DNA of 64,000 bases, taken from positions 18,494 to 82,493 of the forward strand of contig JAHWKW010000016.1 in assembly GCA_019347675.1 (NCBI GenBank), written 5' to 3'. This stretch comes from Actinomycetota bacterium. GTDB taxonomy: Bacteria > Actinomycetota > Nitriliruptoria > Nitriliruptorales > JAHWKO01. A model generated the notes under the pieces. That model was not told the origin of the DNA. It saw only the letters and a program-made list of their open reading frames with translations, and did no database searches. Numbering within the stretch: the first letter of the stretch is position 1; the number at the start of each line of letters is the position of its first letter. Made by a program: the position numbers and the translations under genes. This document shows positions 52,460-61,642 of the stretch, piece after piece.

Positions 52460-53784
52460 AGCACGACCACCCGGTCCAGGCACGTCCCGCCGGCACGCAG
52501 CCGGCCGGTCGCGTTGCGCGCATCGAACAGCAGCCGCGAACAGGCAACGATCTGTTCGATGTCGTACGTTCCGTGCGGCGTGAGCAGGGCGACGCAGTCC
52601 GCCGCAAGCAGGGCCGCGTCGTTCACGGCCGAGCGTTCCAGCACGGTCCCGTCGAGCTTGAGCCGGTCCACGAACGGGTCGTGGAAGCGCACCTTGGCGC
52701 CGTTGCGGAGGAGCCGCCTCAGCACCTGGACCGCGGCCGACTCGCGCAGGTCGCCAACGTCGGGCTTGTAGGTCACCCCCAGGGCCAGGACATCGGCACC
52801 GCGAACCGCGAGACTGTGCGCGTTCAGCGCCTCGCCGATCCGGTTCGCCACGTACACAGGCATGTCGATGTTGATGTCCTGTGCGAGCTCGAGCAGACGG
52901 AAGCGGCGACCCGTGGCGTGACGCGACTGCCAGGCCAGGTACTGGGGGTCCAGCGGGATGCAGTGGCCGCCGACGCCCGGGCCGGGCTGGAACGCCATGA
53001 AGCCGAACGGTTTCGTCGCAGCGGCCTCGATCACCTCCCACACGGCGATGCCCTGCTCGGCGCAGACGGTCGCGAGTTCGTTGACGAGGGCGATGTTGAC
53101 CATCCGGAAGGTGTTCTCGAGGAGCTTCGCGAGCTCGGCGGCGCGGCAGCTCGACAGGATGTGCACCTCGTCGGTGATGCGCGCGTAGAAGTCGGCCGCG
53201 GCCTCCGCGGCCTCGGGCGTGACCCCCGCGACGATCCTGGGGGTGTTGGCGAGGCCGTACTTGCGGTTGCCGGGATCGATCCGTTCCGGCGAGTATGCGA
53301 CCAGCAGGTCGTGGCCCGTACGCAGCCCGCCCCGCTCGAGCAGGGGCGTCACGATCTCCTCGGTCGTGCCCGGGTAGGTGGTCGACTCGAGGATGACCAG
53401 CGCCCCCGGCCGCAGATGGGGTGCGACGGCCGCCGCCGCGGCTTCGACGGCGGAGAGGTCGGGCCGGTGGTCCACGACGGGCGTCGGCACGCAGATCAGC
53501 GTGACATCCGCTTCAGAGGCGACCTCCGCCTCGGTCCCGAAGGTCAGCCGGCCGGTCTCCACCGCCAGAGCGAACGTGGGTTCGTCGACTGCGGGCACGG
53601 CGAGCCGACCCGCGGCGAGCGCGCGGACGCGTTCCACGTCGCGGTCGACCCCATGGACCCGCAGGCCGGCGGTCGCTGCGGCAGCGGCCACGCTGAGCCC
53701 GACGTAGCCCTGCCCGACGACGCACACGGTCGGTTTGCGGTCCGCCGTCGGGTGCCCCCGCTGGTCACTCGTGGCCGACCTCAC
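52456..53784 (-). CDS. UDP-sugar 6-dehydrogenase (WecC/WbpA-like)
   Basis: A 442-residue NAD-dependent dehydrogenase. N-terminal Rossmann motif VCVVGQGYVGLSVA, central helix with SCRAAELAKLLENTFRMVNIALVNE, catalytic Cys in GPGVGGHCIPLDPQYL, and C-terminal LGVTYKPDVGDLRESAA. The GGHCIPLDPQY form is typical of enzymes that oxidise UDP-GlcNAc or UDP-ManNAc to the uronic acid rather than UDP-glucose. GTG 53784 is taken as start; the ribosome site is weak, and the gene follows the dehydratase by about 50 bases. Confidence 0.92.
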   Translation of the reverse strand: MRSATSDQRGHPTADRKPTVCVVGQGYVGLSVAAAAATAGLRVHGVDRDVERVRALAAGRLAVPAVDEPTFALAVETGRLTFGTEAEVASEADVTLICVPTPVVDHRPDLSAVEAAAAAVAPHLRPGALVILESTTYPGTTEEIVTPLLERGGLRTGHDLLVAYSPERIDPGNRKYGLANTPRIVAGVTPEAAEAAADFYARITDEVHILSSCRAAELAKLLENTFRMVNIALVNELATVCAEQGIAVWEVIEAAATKPFGFMAFQPGPGVGGHCIPLDPQYLAWQSRHATGRRFRLLELAQDINIDMPVYVANRIGEALNAHSLAVRGADVLALGVTYKPDVGDLRESAAVQVLRRLLRNGAKVRFHDPFVDRLKLDGTVLERSAVNDAALLAADCVALLTPHGTYDIEQIVACSRLLFDARNATGRLRAGGTCLDRVVVL

Positions 53785-53833
53785 GTGGCGTGCGCGTCCT
53801 GAGGGTGAGGGCGCGCGAACGTCGGGTCGGTGG

Positions 53834-55759
53834 TCAGTCGGTCGCACGCAGTGACCCCACGGTCGAGACGGTGGCATCGGCGGCGGTGCCGGTGGGCACT
53901 CGCAGAACGGTGCCCGGCGTGGCGGCCAGGTCGTGCAGTTCGTTGGTCGCGGCGTCCTGGTCGTCGGCGTCGGCTGCTTCACGCAGTCTCCCGAGACCCT
54001 CGTGCAGGCACTCGTCGTCGAGCAGGGCCGGGTGCAGCACCATGATCGACGGGTGTGGTGTGGGCGCCGGCGTCTCGTCCGGCAGGAACAGGTCCTCGGT
54101 GAGCTTCTCACCGGGTCGTGGACCGATGATCCGGACGGCGACGTCGGTGCCGACCCGGTGACCGGACAGGCGGATCATGCGCTGGGCGAGGTCGACGATG
54201 CGGATCGGTTCCCCCATCTCCAGCATGAAGATCTCGCCACCCTCGGCGAACACCGCCGACTGCAGCACCAGCTGGACGGCCTCGGTGATGCTCATGAAGA
54301 AGCGGGTCATGCGCGCGTCGGTCACCGTCACGGGGCCCCCACGTTCGATCTGGTGCGTGAAACGTGGCACCACGCTGCCGCGGCTTCCCAGGACGTTGCC
54401 GAACCGCACACCGCAGTAGTGTCGGCCGGGTCCGCTGTGGGACAGCGCGATCTGCTCGGCGACGCGCTTCGAGGCCCCCATGACGCTCGACGGGCGTACC
54501 GCCTTGTCGGTGGAGATGAGCACCAGACGCTCCACGCCGTGACGGGTGGCGGCGTTGACCACGTTGGCGGTCCCTAGCACGTTGGTCCGGATCGCCTCGC
54601 AGGGATGGCGTTCCAGCAGCGGGACGTGCTTGTGGGCGGCGGCGTGGAAGACGACTTCGGGGCGAAGGCGTGCGATCAGACGGTCGATGACCTCGCGGTC
54701 CCGGATGTCGGCGAGGAGTTCGACGCAGCGGTCATCCAACGCCCCGGCAGCGTCGTACAGGTGGGTCTCGTCGTGGTCCAGGAGCAGTAGCTCGGCGGGG
54801 CGGCACGCAGCCACCTGGCGGGCGATCTCCGCTCCGATCGATCCTCCGCCGCCGGTGATCAGGACCCGACGGTCCGCGAGCAGCGTGGACACCGCCTCCA
54901 GGTCGGTGGTGATCTGCTTGCGTCCCAGGAGGTCGCTCAGGCGCAGATCCCGCACGTCGGTGACGGTGGCGCGACCCTCGACGAGCTCGCCGATGCTGGG
55001 CACGGTGCGCACCGGGACACCGGCGTCATCGGCAGCCTCCGCGACGGTTCGCACCAGTTCGGCGTCGGCGGACGGGACCGCCAGCAGGATCTCCTCGGCC
55101 CGGACGGCGCCCACCACCTCTGCCAGCTCGCCGGTACCGGCGACGATCGGCACGCCGTGTAGGGACCGTCCCTGCTTGCGGGGGTCGTCGTCGACGGCCA
55201 CGACCGGGAGCGGACCGTCGCCGGCTTCGAGCATGCCTCGGACGAGGGCGGCCCCCGCCTCACCGGCGCCGACGACGATCACCCGCCGTGACCGCGGGGT
55301 CTCGCGTCGGCGGAAGGCCAACAACCGGGACTGGAACCGCATCGCGCCACCGAGCAGGACGGTGAACGCCGCTCCGAGAACGAGCACCGAGATCGGGATC
55401 GACCTGCCTCCGCTCAGAGACACGCCAGCCAGGGCGGCCAACGTGCCGGCCCCGGCCAGCACCACACGGCGGGCCTCCTGGATCCCGGCGTGCCGCCACA
55501 TCTCCCCGTACAGACCCCCGATCCAGTTCGCGACCAGATGGGCCGCCACCGCAGCGGGCAGGAACCAGTGGAAGGCCTCTCCGTAGTGGGCGGGGATCTG
55601 TCCGTCGAAGCGGATGGCGAGGATCGTGGTGTAGGAGACCGCCGCCGCCAGGCCGTCGAACACCGCCAGGACGAGGTCCGCCCGCAGGCGCACGGACCGG
55701 GCCGCCAGGGCGGCCGCCAGCTCTCGTGAGCTGTGCCCACCCCGGGACCGCAGGCTCAC
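53834..55759 (-). CDS. Membrane-bound nucleotide-sugar 4,6-dehydratase (CapD/PglF family)
   Basis: A 641-residue protein with four N-terminal membrane helices (about 30-150), a CoA-binding-like Rossmann domain (VIVVGAGEAGAALVRG), and a catalytic short-chain-dehydrogenase domain: GGGGSIGAEI for NAD, HAAAHKHVPL, and STDKAVRPSSVMGASKR, in which Thr-Asp-Lys and Lys replace the usual Tyr-based triad as in PglF and FlaA1. It converts UDP-GlcNAc to a 4-keto-6-deoxy sugar. GTG 55759 overlaps the stop of the upstream LuxR-type gene (GTGA); GTG 55765 is an alternative. Confidence 0.93.
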   Translation of the reverse strand: MSLRSRGGHSSRELAAALAARSVRLRADLVLAVFDGLAAAVSYTTILAIRFDGQIPAHYGEAFHWFLPAAVAAHLVANWIGGLYGEMWRHAGIQEARRVVLAGAGTLAALAGVSLSGGRSIPISVLVLGAAFTVLLGGAMRFQSRLLAFRRRETPRSRRVIVVGAGEAGAALVRGMLEAGDGPLPVVAVDDDPRKQGRSLHGVPIVAGTGELAEVVGAVRAEEILLAVPSADAELVRTVAEAADDAGVPVRTVPSIGELVEGRATVTDVRDLRLSDLLGRKQITTDLEAVSTLLADRRVLITGGGGSIGAEIARQVAACRPAELLLLDHDETHLYDAAGALDDRCVELLADIRDREVIDRLIARLRPEVVFHAAAHKHVPLLERHPCEAIRTNVLGTANVVNAATRHGVERLVLISTDKAVRPSSVMGASKRVAEQIALSHSGPGRHYCGVRFGNVLGSRGSVVPRFTHQIERGGPVTVTDARMTRFFMSITEAVQLVLQSAVFAEGGEIFMLEMGEPIRIVDLAQRMIRLSGHRVGTDVAVRIIGPRPGEKLTEDLFLPDETPAPTPHPSIMVLHPALLDDECLHEGLGRLREAADADDQDAATNELHDLAATPGTVLRVPTGTAADATVSTVGSLRATD

Positions 55760-56442
55760 CGGCACGTTCCGGCCGGGGTAGGCAGGAGCTCGGTCCAGCC
55801 GCTGGTCACCGCCAGCGCCGTTGCCTCGAGGCGCGAATGCACCCCGAGCTTGCCTATCAGGTTCTGGATGTGGGTGCGTGACGTCTCGGGTGAGATCCCC
55901 ATTTCGGCGGCGATGGTGTCGCGGTCGCAGCCGGCCACGAGCAGGCCCAGCACCTCCTTCTCGCGCCCGGTCAGGTCGATGAATCGCTGCAGCGACCGGT
56001 GAGCGGCCCGCCGTCGGACGATGAGGTCGCGGAGCAGCGATCCGAGCAGCAGTGGGGGCACCACCGTCTCCCCGCGGTGAATGCGCCGCATCGCCGAGAC
56101 CAGCTTGTCGATGCCGCCGCCGAACGTGACGTAGCCGTCGGCGCCGGCTTCGACCGCCTCGAGCAGGAGCGCCGGTTCCTCCCGGTCGGCCAGGACCAGG
56201 ACGTGGGTGCCGTCGACGGTGCGCTTGATCTGCTCACAGGCCGCCACGGCGGACAGGCGGGGCAGACTCGGGCGCAGGACCACGATGTCGGGGGCGGTCC
56301 GCTGCGCGTCGAGGACCGCATGCCGTCCGTCACCGGTCGCGGCGACGACGGTCAGGTCCGGCTCCGCTGCGAGGGTGTCGGCCAGGCACTCGCGCATCAG
56401 GAGATGCTCGTGGGTCACCAGCACGGTCGTGGCCGGGCTCAC
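55756..56442 (-). CDS. LuxR-type regulator with receiver lacking key residues
   Basis: A 228-residue NarL-like protein. In the receiver the acidic pocket is THEH rather than DD-x-x, the phosphoacceptor position is Arg57 (IVVLRPSLP), and the conserved Lys is replaced (GYVTFGGG). The C-terminal HTH is good (LTGREKEVLGLLVAGCDRDTIAAEMGISPETSRTHIQNLIGKLG in parts). Phosphorylation is therefore not expected; it may sense a ligand or act constitutively. It resembles the regulator at 44.3-44.9 kb over the whole length. GTG 56442 overlaps the preceding gene by four bases. Confidence 0.88.
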   Translation of the reverse strand: MSPATTVLVTHEHLLMRECLADTLAAEPDLTVVAATGDGRHAVLDAQRTAPDIVVLRPSLPRLSAVAACEQIKRTVDGTHVLVLADREEPALLLEAVEAGADGYVTFGGGIDKLVSAMRRIHRGETVVPPLLLGSLLRDLIVRRRAAHRSLQRFIDLTGREKEVLGLLVAGCDRDTIAAEMGISPETSRTHIQNLIGKLGVHSRLEATALAVTSGWTELLPTPAGTCR

Positions 56443-57137
56443 TGGCGCTCCCCATTACCCGCGTCGGCCACCGCGCCGGGAGCGGGCCGAAGTCCCGCCT
56501 GCAGCGCCACGGCAACGGCCTCCAAGCGGGTGTGGACGCCCAGCTTCCCGAAGATGTTCTGGAGGTGTGTGCGGACGGTGTGCCGGGAGATGCCGAGCCG
56601 CATGGCGATCCCGGCGGCGGTGACGCCCGACATGAGCTCTCGGAGCACCTCGAGTTCACGCGGCGTCAGCTCGCTCGTGGGGGGAGGGGACGCCTCGGTC
56701 GTCCCCGCGGGACGCAGACGCCTAGCGGCGGCCTGGGCAGCCGTGCGCTCACCGTTCAGGACCGCGGCCAGATCGTCCAGCGACACGTACGGTGCGAGGC
56801 GTTCGGCGCGGTCGGCGTTGGCCTGCGCGTGGTGGCCCTCGGATGTGTCGAGCAACAGCAGGCGGACGTCGGGCAGCCGGCTCCGTAGTTCAGCAACGTC
56901 GACGCTGTGGTCGATGATGATGGTGCCGACCGCCTGCCCTTGGACCTCGTCGGCCACCCGTGCGGGGTCGGACGGACCGGCGATGACACGAAAGCCGCGG
57001 CTGCGGAGGGCGGCCACCAGCGTGCCACGCGTGAGCGGCTGAGCCACCGCCACCATGACCGGCCGGGTCGCCGCCTGCGGATCCGGATCGCCCTTCGCCG
57101 CCAGCGGCGCCGCTGTCGAACGCCTGCCTGGGGTCAC
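56439..57137 (-). CDS. LuxR-type regulator with divergent receiver
   Basis: A 232-residue protein with a C-terminal LuxR HTH (LTPRELEVLRELMSGVTAAGIAMRLGISRHTVRTHLQNIFGKLG in parts) and a diverged receiver of about 120 residues. The N-terminal VMVAVAQPL lacks the acidic pair, although an Asp occurs at the expected strand end (TIIIDHSVD). No conserved switch Lys is visible. It is the first gene of the nine-gene operon ending at 48739, overlaps the next regulator by GTGA, and is likely to control its own operon. Confidence 0.82.
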   Translation of the reverse strand: MTPGRRSTAAPLAAKGDPDPQAATRPVMVAVAQPLTRGTLVAALRSRGFRVIAGPSDPARVADEVQGQAVGTIIIDHSVDVAELRSRLPDVRLLLLDTSEGHHAQANADRAERLAPYVSLDDLAAVLNGERTAAQAAARRLRPAGTTEASPPPTSELTPRELEVLRELMSGVTAAGIAMRLGISRHTVRTHLQNIFGKLGVHTRLEAVAVALQAGLRPAPGAVADAGNGERQ

Positions 57138-57213
57138 CGCGCTCGGTCCCCTCCATCGACTCTACTCAGCGTCAGCCGTTGCCAGGGTGACAGCGCCGTA
57201 CTGGGCGGAGCAG

Positions 57214-57225
57214 TGACATCCGTCC
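57214..57225. promoter_or_regulatory. Weak match to the GGACA-N2-TGTCC palindrome
   Basis: TGACA-TC-CGTCC matches eight of ten fixed positions and lies 77 bases upstream of the first LuxR-type gene of the operon. Listed because of its position; as a site it is uncertain. Confidence 0.25.
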
Positions 57226-57291
57226 CGCTGGGCTGGCGTTCAGAACCGTCCGCATCGCTCGAAATAGGTCAATCGAGGCGTGTGGCTGCTC

Positions 57292-58251
57292 TCACGCGAC
57301 GGTCGGTTCGGTTACGTGTGCGTCGCTGCGCATCCACTCCACGGTCGCCCGCAGCCCGGCCGCGAAATCCACGGGGGACACGTCGGGGAACAGGGTGCGC
57401 AGCTGACCCTGATCGGCCTGCGAGTGTGCCACGTCCCCGGGGCGAGGAGGCCGGTGCTCGATCCGCAGTCGCCTGCCGAGCAGATCCTCGAGGACGGCGA
57501 CGACCTCTAGGAGGTCGCGGCGTGAACCGAAGGCGAGGTTGACCGGCCGGGGACTGGTGACCCGTCGACGGACCGCGTCGGCGATCACGTCGGCGACGTC
57601 GCCGACGAAGGTGAAGTCGCGTGTCTGTCGTCCGTCGCCGTTGACGGGCAGGGGCCTGTCCGCCAGAGCGGCGTCCACGAACGTCGGGACGACCGCGGCG
57701 TAGGCGTGTCCGGCCGGCTGGAAGGGCCCGAACACGTTGAAGAAGCGGAATGCCAGCACCGGGACGCCGAAGCTGTGGCCGTACGCCAGGGCGTAGGCTT
57801 CGCTGGCGAGCTTGCTGGCGGCGTACGGGCTCAGCGGGGCGGGTGCGAGTCGTTCGTGCTTCGGCAGGGTCGCCTCCGCCCCGTACACCGACGACGACGA
57901 CGCCAGGACGGCGTGCGGGCAGCCCGCCCGCCGGACCGCTTCGAGCACCTCCACAGTGCCGGTCGCGTTCACGCGGTGGCTGGCCAGCGGGTCCTCCAGC
58001 GAGCGGGGGACCGACGGTCGTGCAGCCAGGTGGACCACCGCCGCGGCGCGTTGCAGTGCCGCGTCCAGCGTGGCGGGGTCGAGGATGGAGCCCTGGATCA
58101 ACTGGCAGCGGTCCACGCCATGGAGGTTCGCCCGGGAGCCGGTCGACAGGTCATCAACCACAGTGACGAGGTCGGCGATCCCGGTGGCCAGGAGCGTCCG
58201 AACCACGTTCGCACCGATGAAACCGGCTCCGCCGGTCACCACGACTTTCAC
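57292..58251 (-). CDS. NAD-dependent nucleotide-sugar epimerase (GalE/WbpP-like)
   Basis: A 319-residue extended short-chain dehydrogenase. GGAGFIG binds NAD, DDLSTGS follows, the catalytic residues are Ser in SSSVYG and Tyr-Lys in YAASK, with RFFNVFGPFQ and GDGRQTRDFTFVGDVA. It would interconvert UDP-sugars at C4 (UDP-Glc/Gal or UDP-GlcNAc/GalNAc). GTG 58251 has AAGGGG eight bases upstream. It follows the phosphoglycosyl transferase gene on the same strand by 31 bases, so both probably share the promoter at about 59.1 kb. Confidence 0.9.
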   Translation of the reverse strand: MKVVVTGGAGFIGANVVRTLLATGIADLVTVVDDLSTGSRANLHGVDRCQLIQGSILDPATLDAALQRAAAVVHLAARPSVPRSLEDPLASHRVNATGTVEVLEAVRRAGCPHAVLASSSSVYGAEATLPKHERLAPAPLSPYAASKLASEAYALAYGHSFGVPVLAFRFFNVFGPFQPAGHAYAAVVPTFVDAALADRPLPVNGDGRQTRDFTFVGDVADVIADAVRRRVTSPRPVNLAFGSRRDLLEVVAVLEDLLGRRLRIEHRPPRPGDVAHSQADQGQLRTLFPDVSPVDFAAGLRATVEWMRSDAHVTEPTVA

Positions 58252-58282
58252 ACCGGGCCCCTTCGGCTGCGTCGGGGGACCC

Positions 58283-59056
<774 letters not shown>

Positions 59057-59141
59057 GCGCCCTCCGGTCGTCTGCGGAACGTGTCGGGTCTGTTCCGTGC
59101 CGTGAGTACAGGACCCGCGGGCACTGGCAAATAGAGGCAGG

Positions 59142-59176
59142 TGTCCCACTTGGTCCCGACAGTGGGACAGGTGTCC
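59142..59176. promoter_or_regulatory. Nested inverted and direct repeats with GGACA-GG-TGTCC operator candidate
   Basis: TGTCCCACT (59142-59150) and AGTGGGACA (59161-59169) form a perfect 9-bp inverted repeat with a 10-base centre. Overlapping its right arm is GGACA-GG-TGTCC (59165-59176). CAGGTGTCCC occurs as a direct repeat starting at 59138 and 59168, exactly 30 bases apart. All lie in the divergent gap between the phosphoglycosyl transferase (109 bases upstream of its start) and the CWB2 protein gene. The geometry suits cooperative binding of a dimeric regulator. Confidence 0.55.
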
Positions 59177-59297
59177 CCGTTCGGTGCGGACGGTGGCCGC
59201 CGTGCGCGAGCGCTCAAGGTGCTTAGGTGCCCCTCCGATTACTGCACGTATGCATAGAGTCACACTGAGTTATGACCACCGCGGGGGAGATCACAGC

Positions 59298-61640
59298 ATG
59301 GATGCCGACCGTCCGACCCGTCTCCGTCGTCGCCTTGCCGTGACCATCTTCGCTCTGGCGGCCGTCCTCGGGAGTACGGCGACCGGAAGTGCCGGCACGG
59401 CCGGTCAAGCGGGGGAGCAGCCGCCCCATCAGCGGATCCAAGGGGCCGATCGCTACGCCACGAGCGCTGCTGTGTCGAAATCCGGCTTCGAAGGCCCCCA
59501 GACGGTCGCTCTGCTTGCGCGTGGCGACGACTACCCGGACGCCTTGTCGTCAGCCGGGCTCGCCGGTGCGCTCGATGCCCCGATCCTGCTCACCGACCGC
59601 CAGGTGCTCCCGGAAGTGACTAGACGAGCATTGACAGAACTCGGCGTCGAGAAGGTGATCATCGTCGGTGGCGACACGGCCGTCGCTCCGACCCTGGCGC
59701 GAGTACTCGACGAGAGCTACGCGATCGAGCGGATCTCAGGATCCGATCGCTACGCGACCGCAGCAGCTGTCGCCCGCGCCTTGAAGCAGGCCAGCGGGGT
59801 CGGAGCACTTGAAGGACGGCGGACGGCTCTCATCGCGAGCGGGACCAACTTCCCCGACGCGCTAGCAGCGGCCTCTTTGTCGTTCGCACAGCGGCTTCCG
59901 GTTCTCCTCTCCGCCCGGGAGCACCTTCCCGCAGAGACCGCGCGTGCGCTCGTCGAGCTCGACATCGAACGCGCCGTGCTGCTCGGTGGGCCCGCAGCTG
60001 TAGCGGACAGGGTTCGCGCGGACATCGCCAAGCTGGGGATCGGAACCGAGCGGATCGGCGGTGCGGACAGGTTCGCGACCGCGGTGGAGCTGGCACGTCG
60101 CACGGTGAAGGTGGCGGGCCGGGCCGGATCGGTGGTGGTGGTGCGCGGTGACACGTTCCCGGACGCGCTCTCCGCCGGTCCGCTGGCAGGGAACGCGCTC
60201 GCGCCGATCGTCCTGAGCGCCGGCTCGCAGACGTTGGGTGACGCGACCGAGGTCTGGCTACGTGAGAGCTGTGCTTGGATCGCCACCGCCACGGTCATCG
60301 GAGGCCCCGCCGCCGTATCGGATGACGTGGTGGCGGCAGCCACGCGAGCGGGCACCTGTCCCTCGACGAACCTGTTGTCGGATCCGCAGCACGGTTTCGA
60401 GTCGGGTGTGGACGGCTGGAGCCCCCAGGGCAACTCCACGCTGCAGGCCGGCACCGTGGCGTCGACCGGCAGCGGGTCGCTGCGGGTCAATGTGGACCCG
60501 TCGGGGTCATGGCCCGACGACACCCTCACCGCCCGCGCCGGGACGGTCCCTGGCACCAACGGTGTGCCGATCACCGCCGGTCACACCTACCGGGGATGGT
60601 TCGACGTGACGCCGGCCAAGGACACCGCCCCCTCCCCGGTACGCTGCGAGTTGCGCTGGTACGACCCGGCCGGCCAGATCGTCTCGACCCACACGTCGGC
60701 GACGATGGTCGATGAGGTCGCCGGGCAGTGGATGACCCCGACCTGCGAGGCGACCGCACCGAGCGGTGCCGCGTACGCCGGCCTGCGGGTGTTCGTCGCT
60801 GAGGCCGACCAGGGCGAGGTCCACTACCTCGACAACGCCTGGCTGGTCGACCTCAAAGGATCCGGGAGCGGTCCCACCCCCGAACGGCCACCATCCGATG
60901 CGGCCAGCCCCTCTCCAGGTGGAGAGTGGCCCGATGCTGGTAGCACCGGTGTCCCATCTGGCGTGCCTCTCACAGCATCCGGGTCGATCACGGTCACCGA
61001 AGGAGGTGCCATCGTCGACGCTAAGGACGTCGTGGGCTGCATCAACATCGCCGCGCACAACGTCACTGTCCGACGCACCCGTGTGACCATGACGGCTGGC
61101 GGGGCTGGTTGCACGTACCCGATCCGGGTCATGTCTGGCTACGCCGGTGCGGTGATCGAAGACGTCGAGATCGATGGCACCAGCACGGTCGGGGTGGCGA
61201 TCTGCTGTGAGGAGTTCACGGTTCGCCGAGCCAATATCCACCACTCTATGGACGGGATCCGCGTGAACGGCAACAACCTGGTGGAGGATTCGTACATCCA
61301 CAGCCTCGTCGTTCGTGAGGGCAGCCACAACGACGGGATCCAGTCCACCGGCGGACGCAACATCATCATCCGCCATAACCACATCGACAACCGCAACCCC
61401 CAGACCTCTGCGATCCTGATCGCCCCGAGCATCCGCCCGCTCGTGAACGTCACCGTGGAGAACAACCTTCTCCGCGGCGGGGGCTACACCCTGTACTTCT
61501 TCGACCGATCGGGCACCGTACGCGGGAACCGCTTCGACCGGTCCCACCGGTACGGAGCCGTTCACAGCGATAGCTACGCTGGCGTCTGGTCCGACAACGC
61601 CTACCTCGACAAGACCCGACTGAACTGCCCCGCCTGCTGA
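59298..61640 (+). CDS. Secreted CWB2-repeat protein with carbohydrate-binding and beta-helix domains
   Basis: A 780-residue exported protein. Signal peptide (1-35); three complete CWB2 repeats (about 44-350) with RIQGADRYATSA, RISGSDRYATAA and RIGGADRFATAV; a galactose-binding/CBM4-9-like beta-sandwich (about 358-520, NLLSDPQHGFESGVDGW to DNAWLVDL); a Pro/Ser/Gly linker; and a parallel beta-helix (about 550-780, NIHHSMDGIRV, NIIIRHNHID) ending with CPAC. It is probably tethered to wall polymers and binds or processes polysaccharide. ATG 59298 has GGGGGAG eight bases upstream. From codon 358 on it is nearly identical to the gene at 62.3 kb. Confidence 0.88.
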   Translation: MDADRPTRLRRRLAVTIFALAAVLGSTATGSAGTAGQAGEQPPHQRIQGADRYATSAAVSKSGFEGPQTVALLARGDDYPDALSSAGLAGALDAPILLTDRQVLPEVTRRALTELGVEKVIIVGGDTAVAPTLARVLDESYAIERISGSDRYATAAAVARALKQASGVGALEGRRTALIASGTNFPDALAAASLSFAQRLPVLLSAREHLPAETARALVELDIERAVLLGGPAAVADRVRADIAKLGIGTERIGGADRFATAVELARRTVKVAGRAGSVVVVRGDTFPDALSAGPLAGNALAPIVLSAGSQTLGDATEVWLRESCAWIATATVIGGPAAVSDDVVAAATRAGTCPSTNLLSDPQHGFESGVDGWSPQGNSTLQAGTVASTGSGSLRVNVDPSGSWPDDTLTARAGTVPGTNGVPITAGHTYRGWFDVTPAKDTAPSPVRCELRWYDPAGQIVSTHTSATMVDEVAGQWMTPTCEATAPSGAAYAGLRVFVAEADQGEVHYLDNAWLVDLKGSGSGPTPERPPSDAASPSPGGEWPDAGSTGVPSGVPLTASGSITVTEGGAIVDAKDVVGCINIAAHNVTVRRTRVTMTAGGAGCTYPIRVMSGYAGAVIEDVEIDGTSTVGVAICCEEFTVRRANIHHSMDGIRVNGNNLVEDSYIHSLVVREGSHNDGIQSTGGRNIIIRHNHIDNRNPQTSAILIAPSIRPLVNVTVENNLLRGGGYTLYFFDRSGTVRGNRFDRSHRYGAVHSDSYAGVWSDNAYLDKTRLNCPAC

Positions 61641-61642
61641 CC
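60368..61642 (+). repeat. 1.27-kb direct repeat, copy 1
   Basis: Matches 62726-64000 at an offset of 2358 bases. The only difference I find is C60632 versus G62990, a silent change in a Pro codon (CCC/CCG). The left border falls exactly at the Asn codon that begins the carbohydrate-binding domain; the right border passes the stop codon and is cut by the window end in copy 2. Confidence 0.95.

Noticed and set aside
59142..59169. The 9-bp inverted repeat as a transcription terminator
   Set aside because: It lies between divergent gene starts, so there is no upstream transcript to end, and no T run follows; an operator is more sensible.
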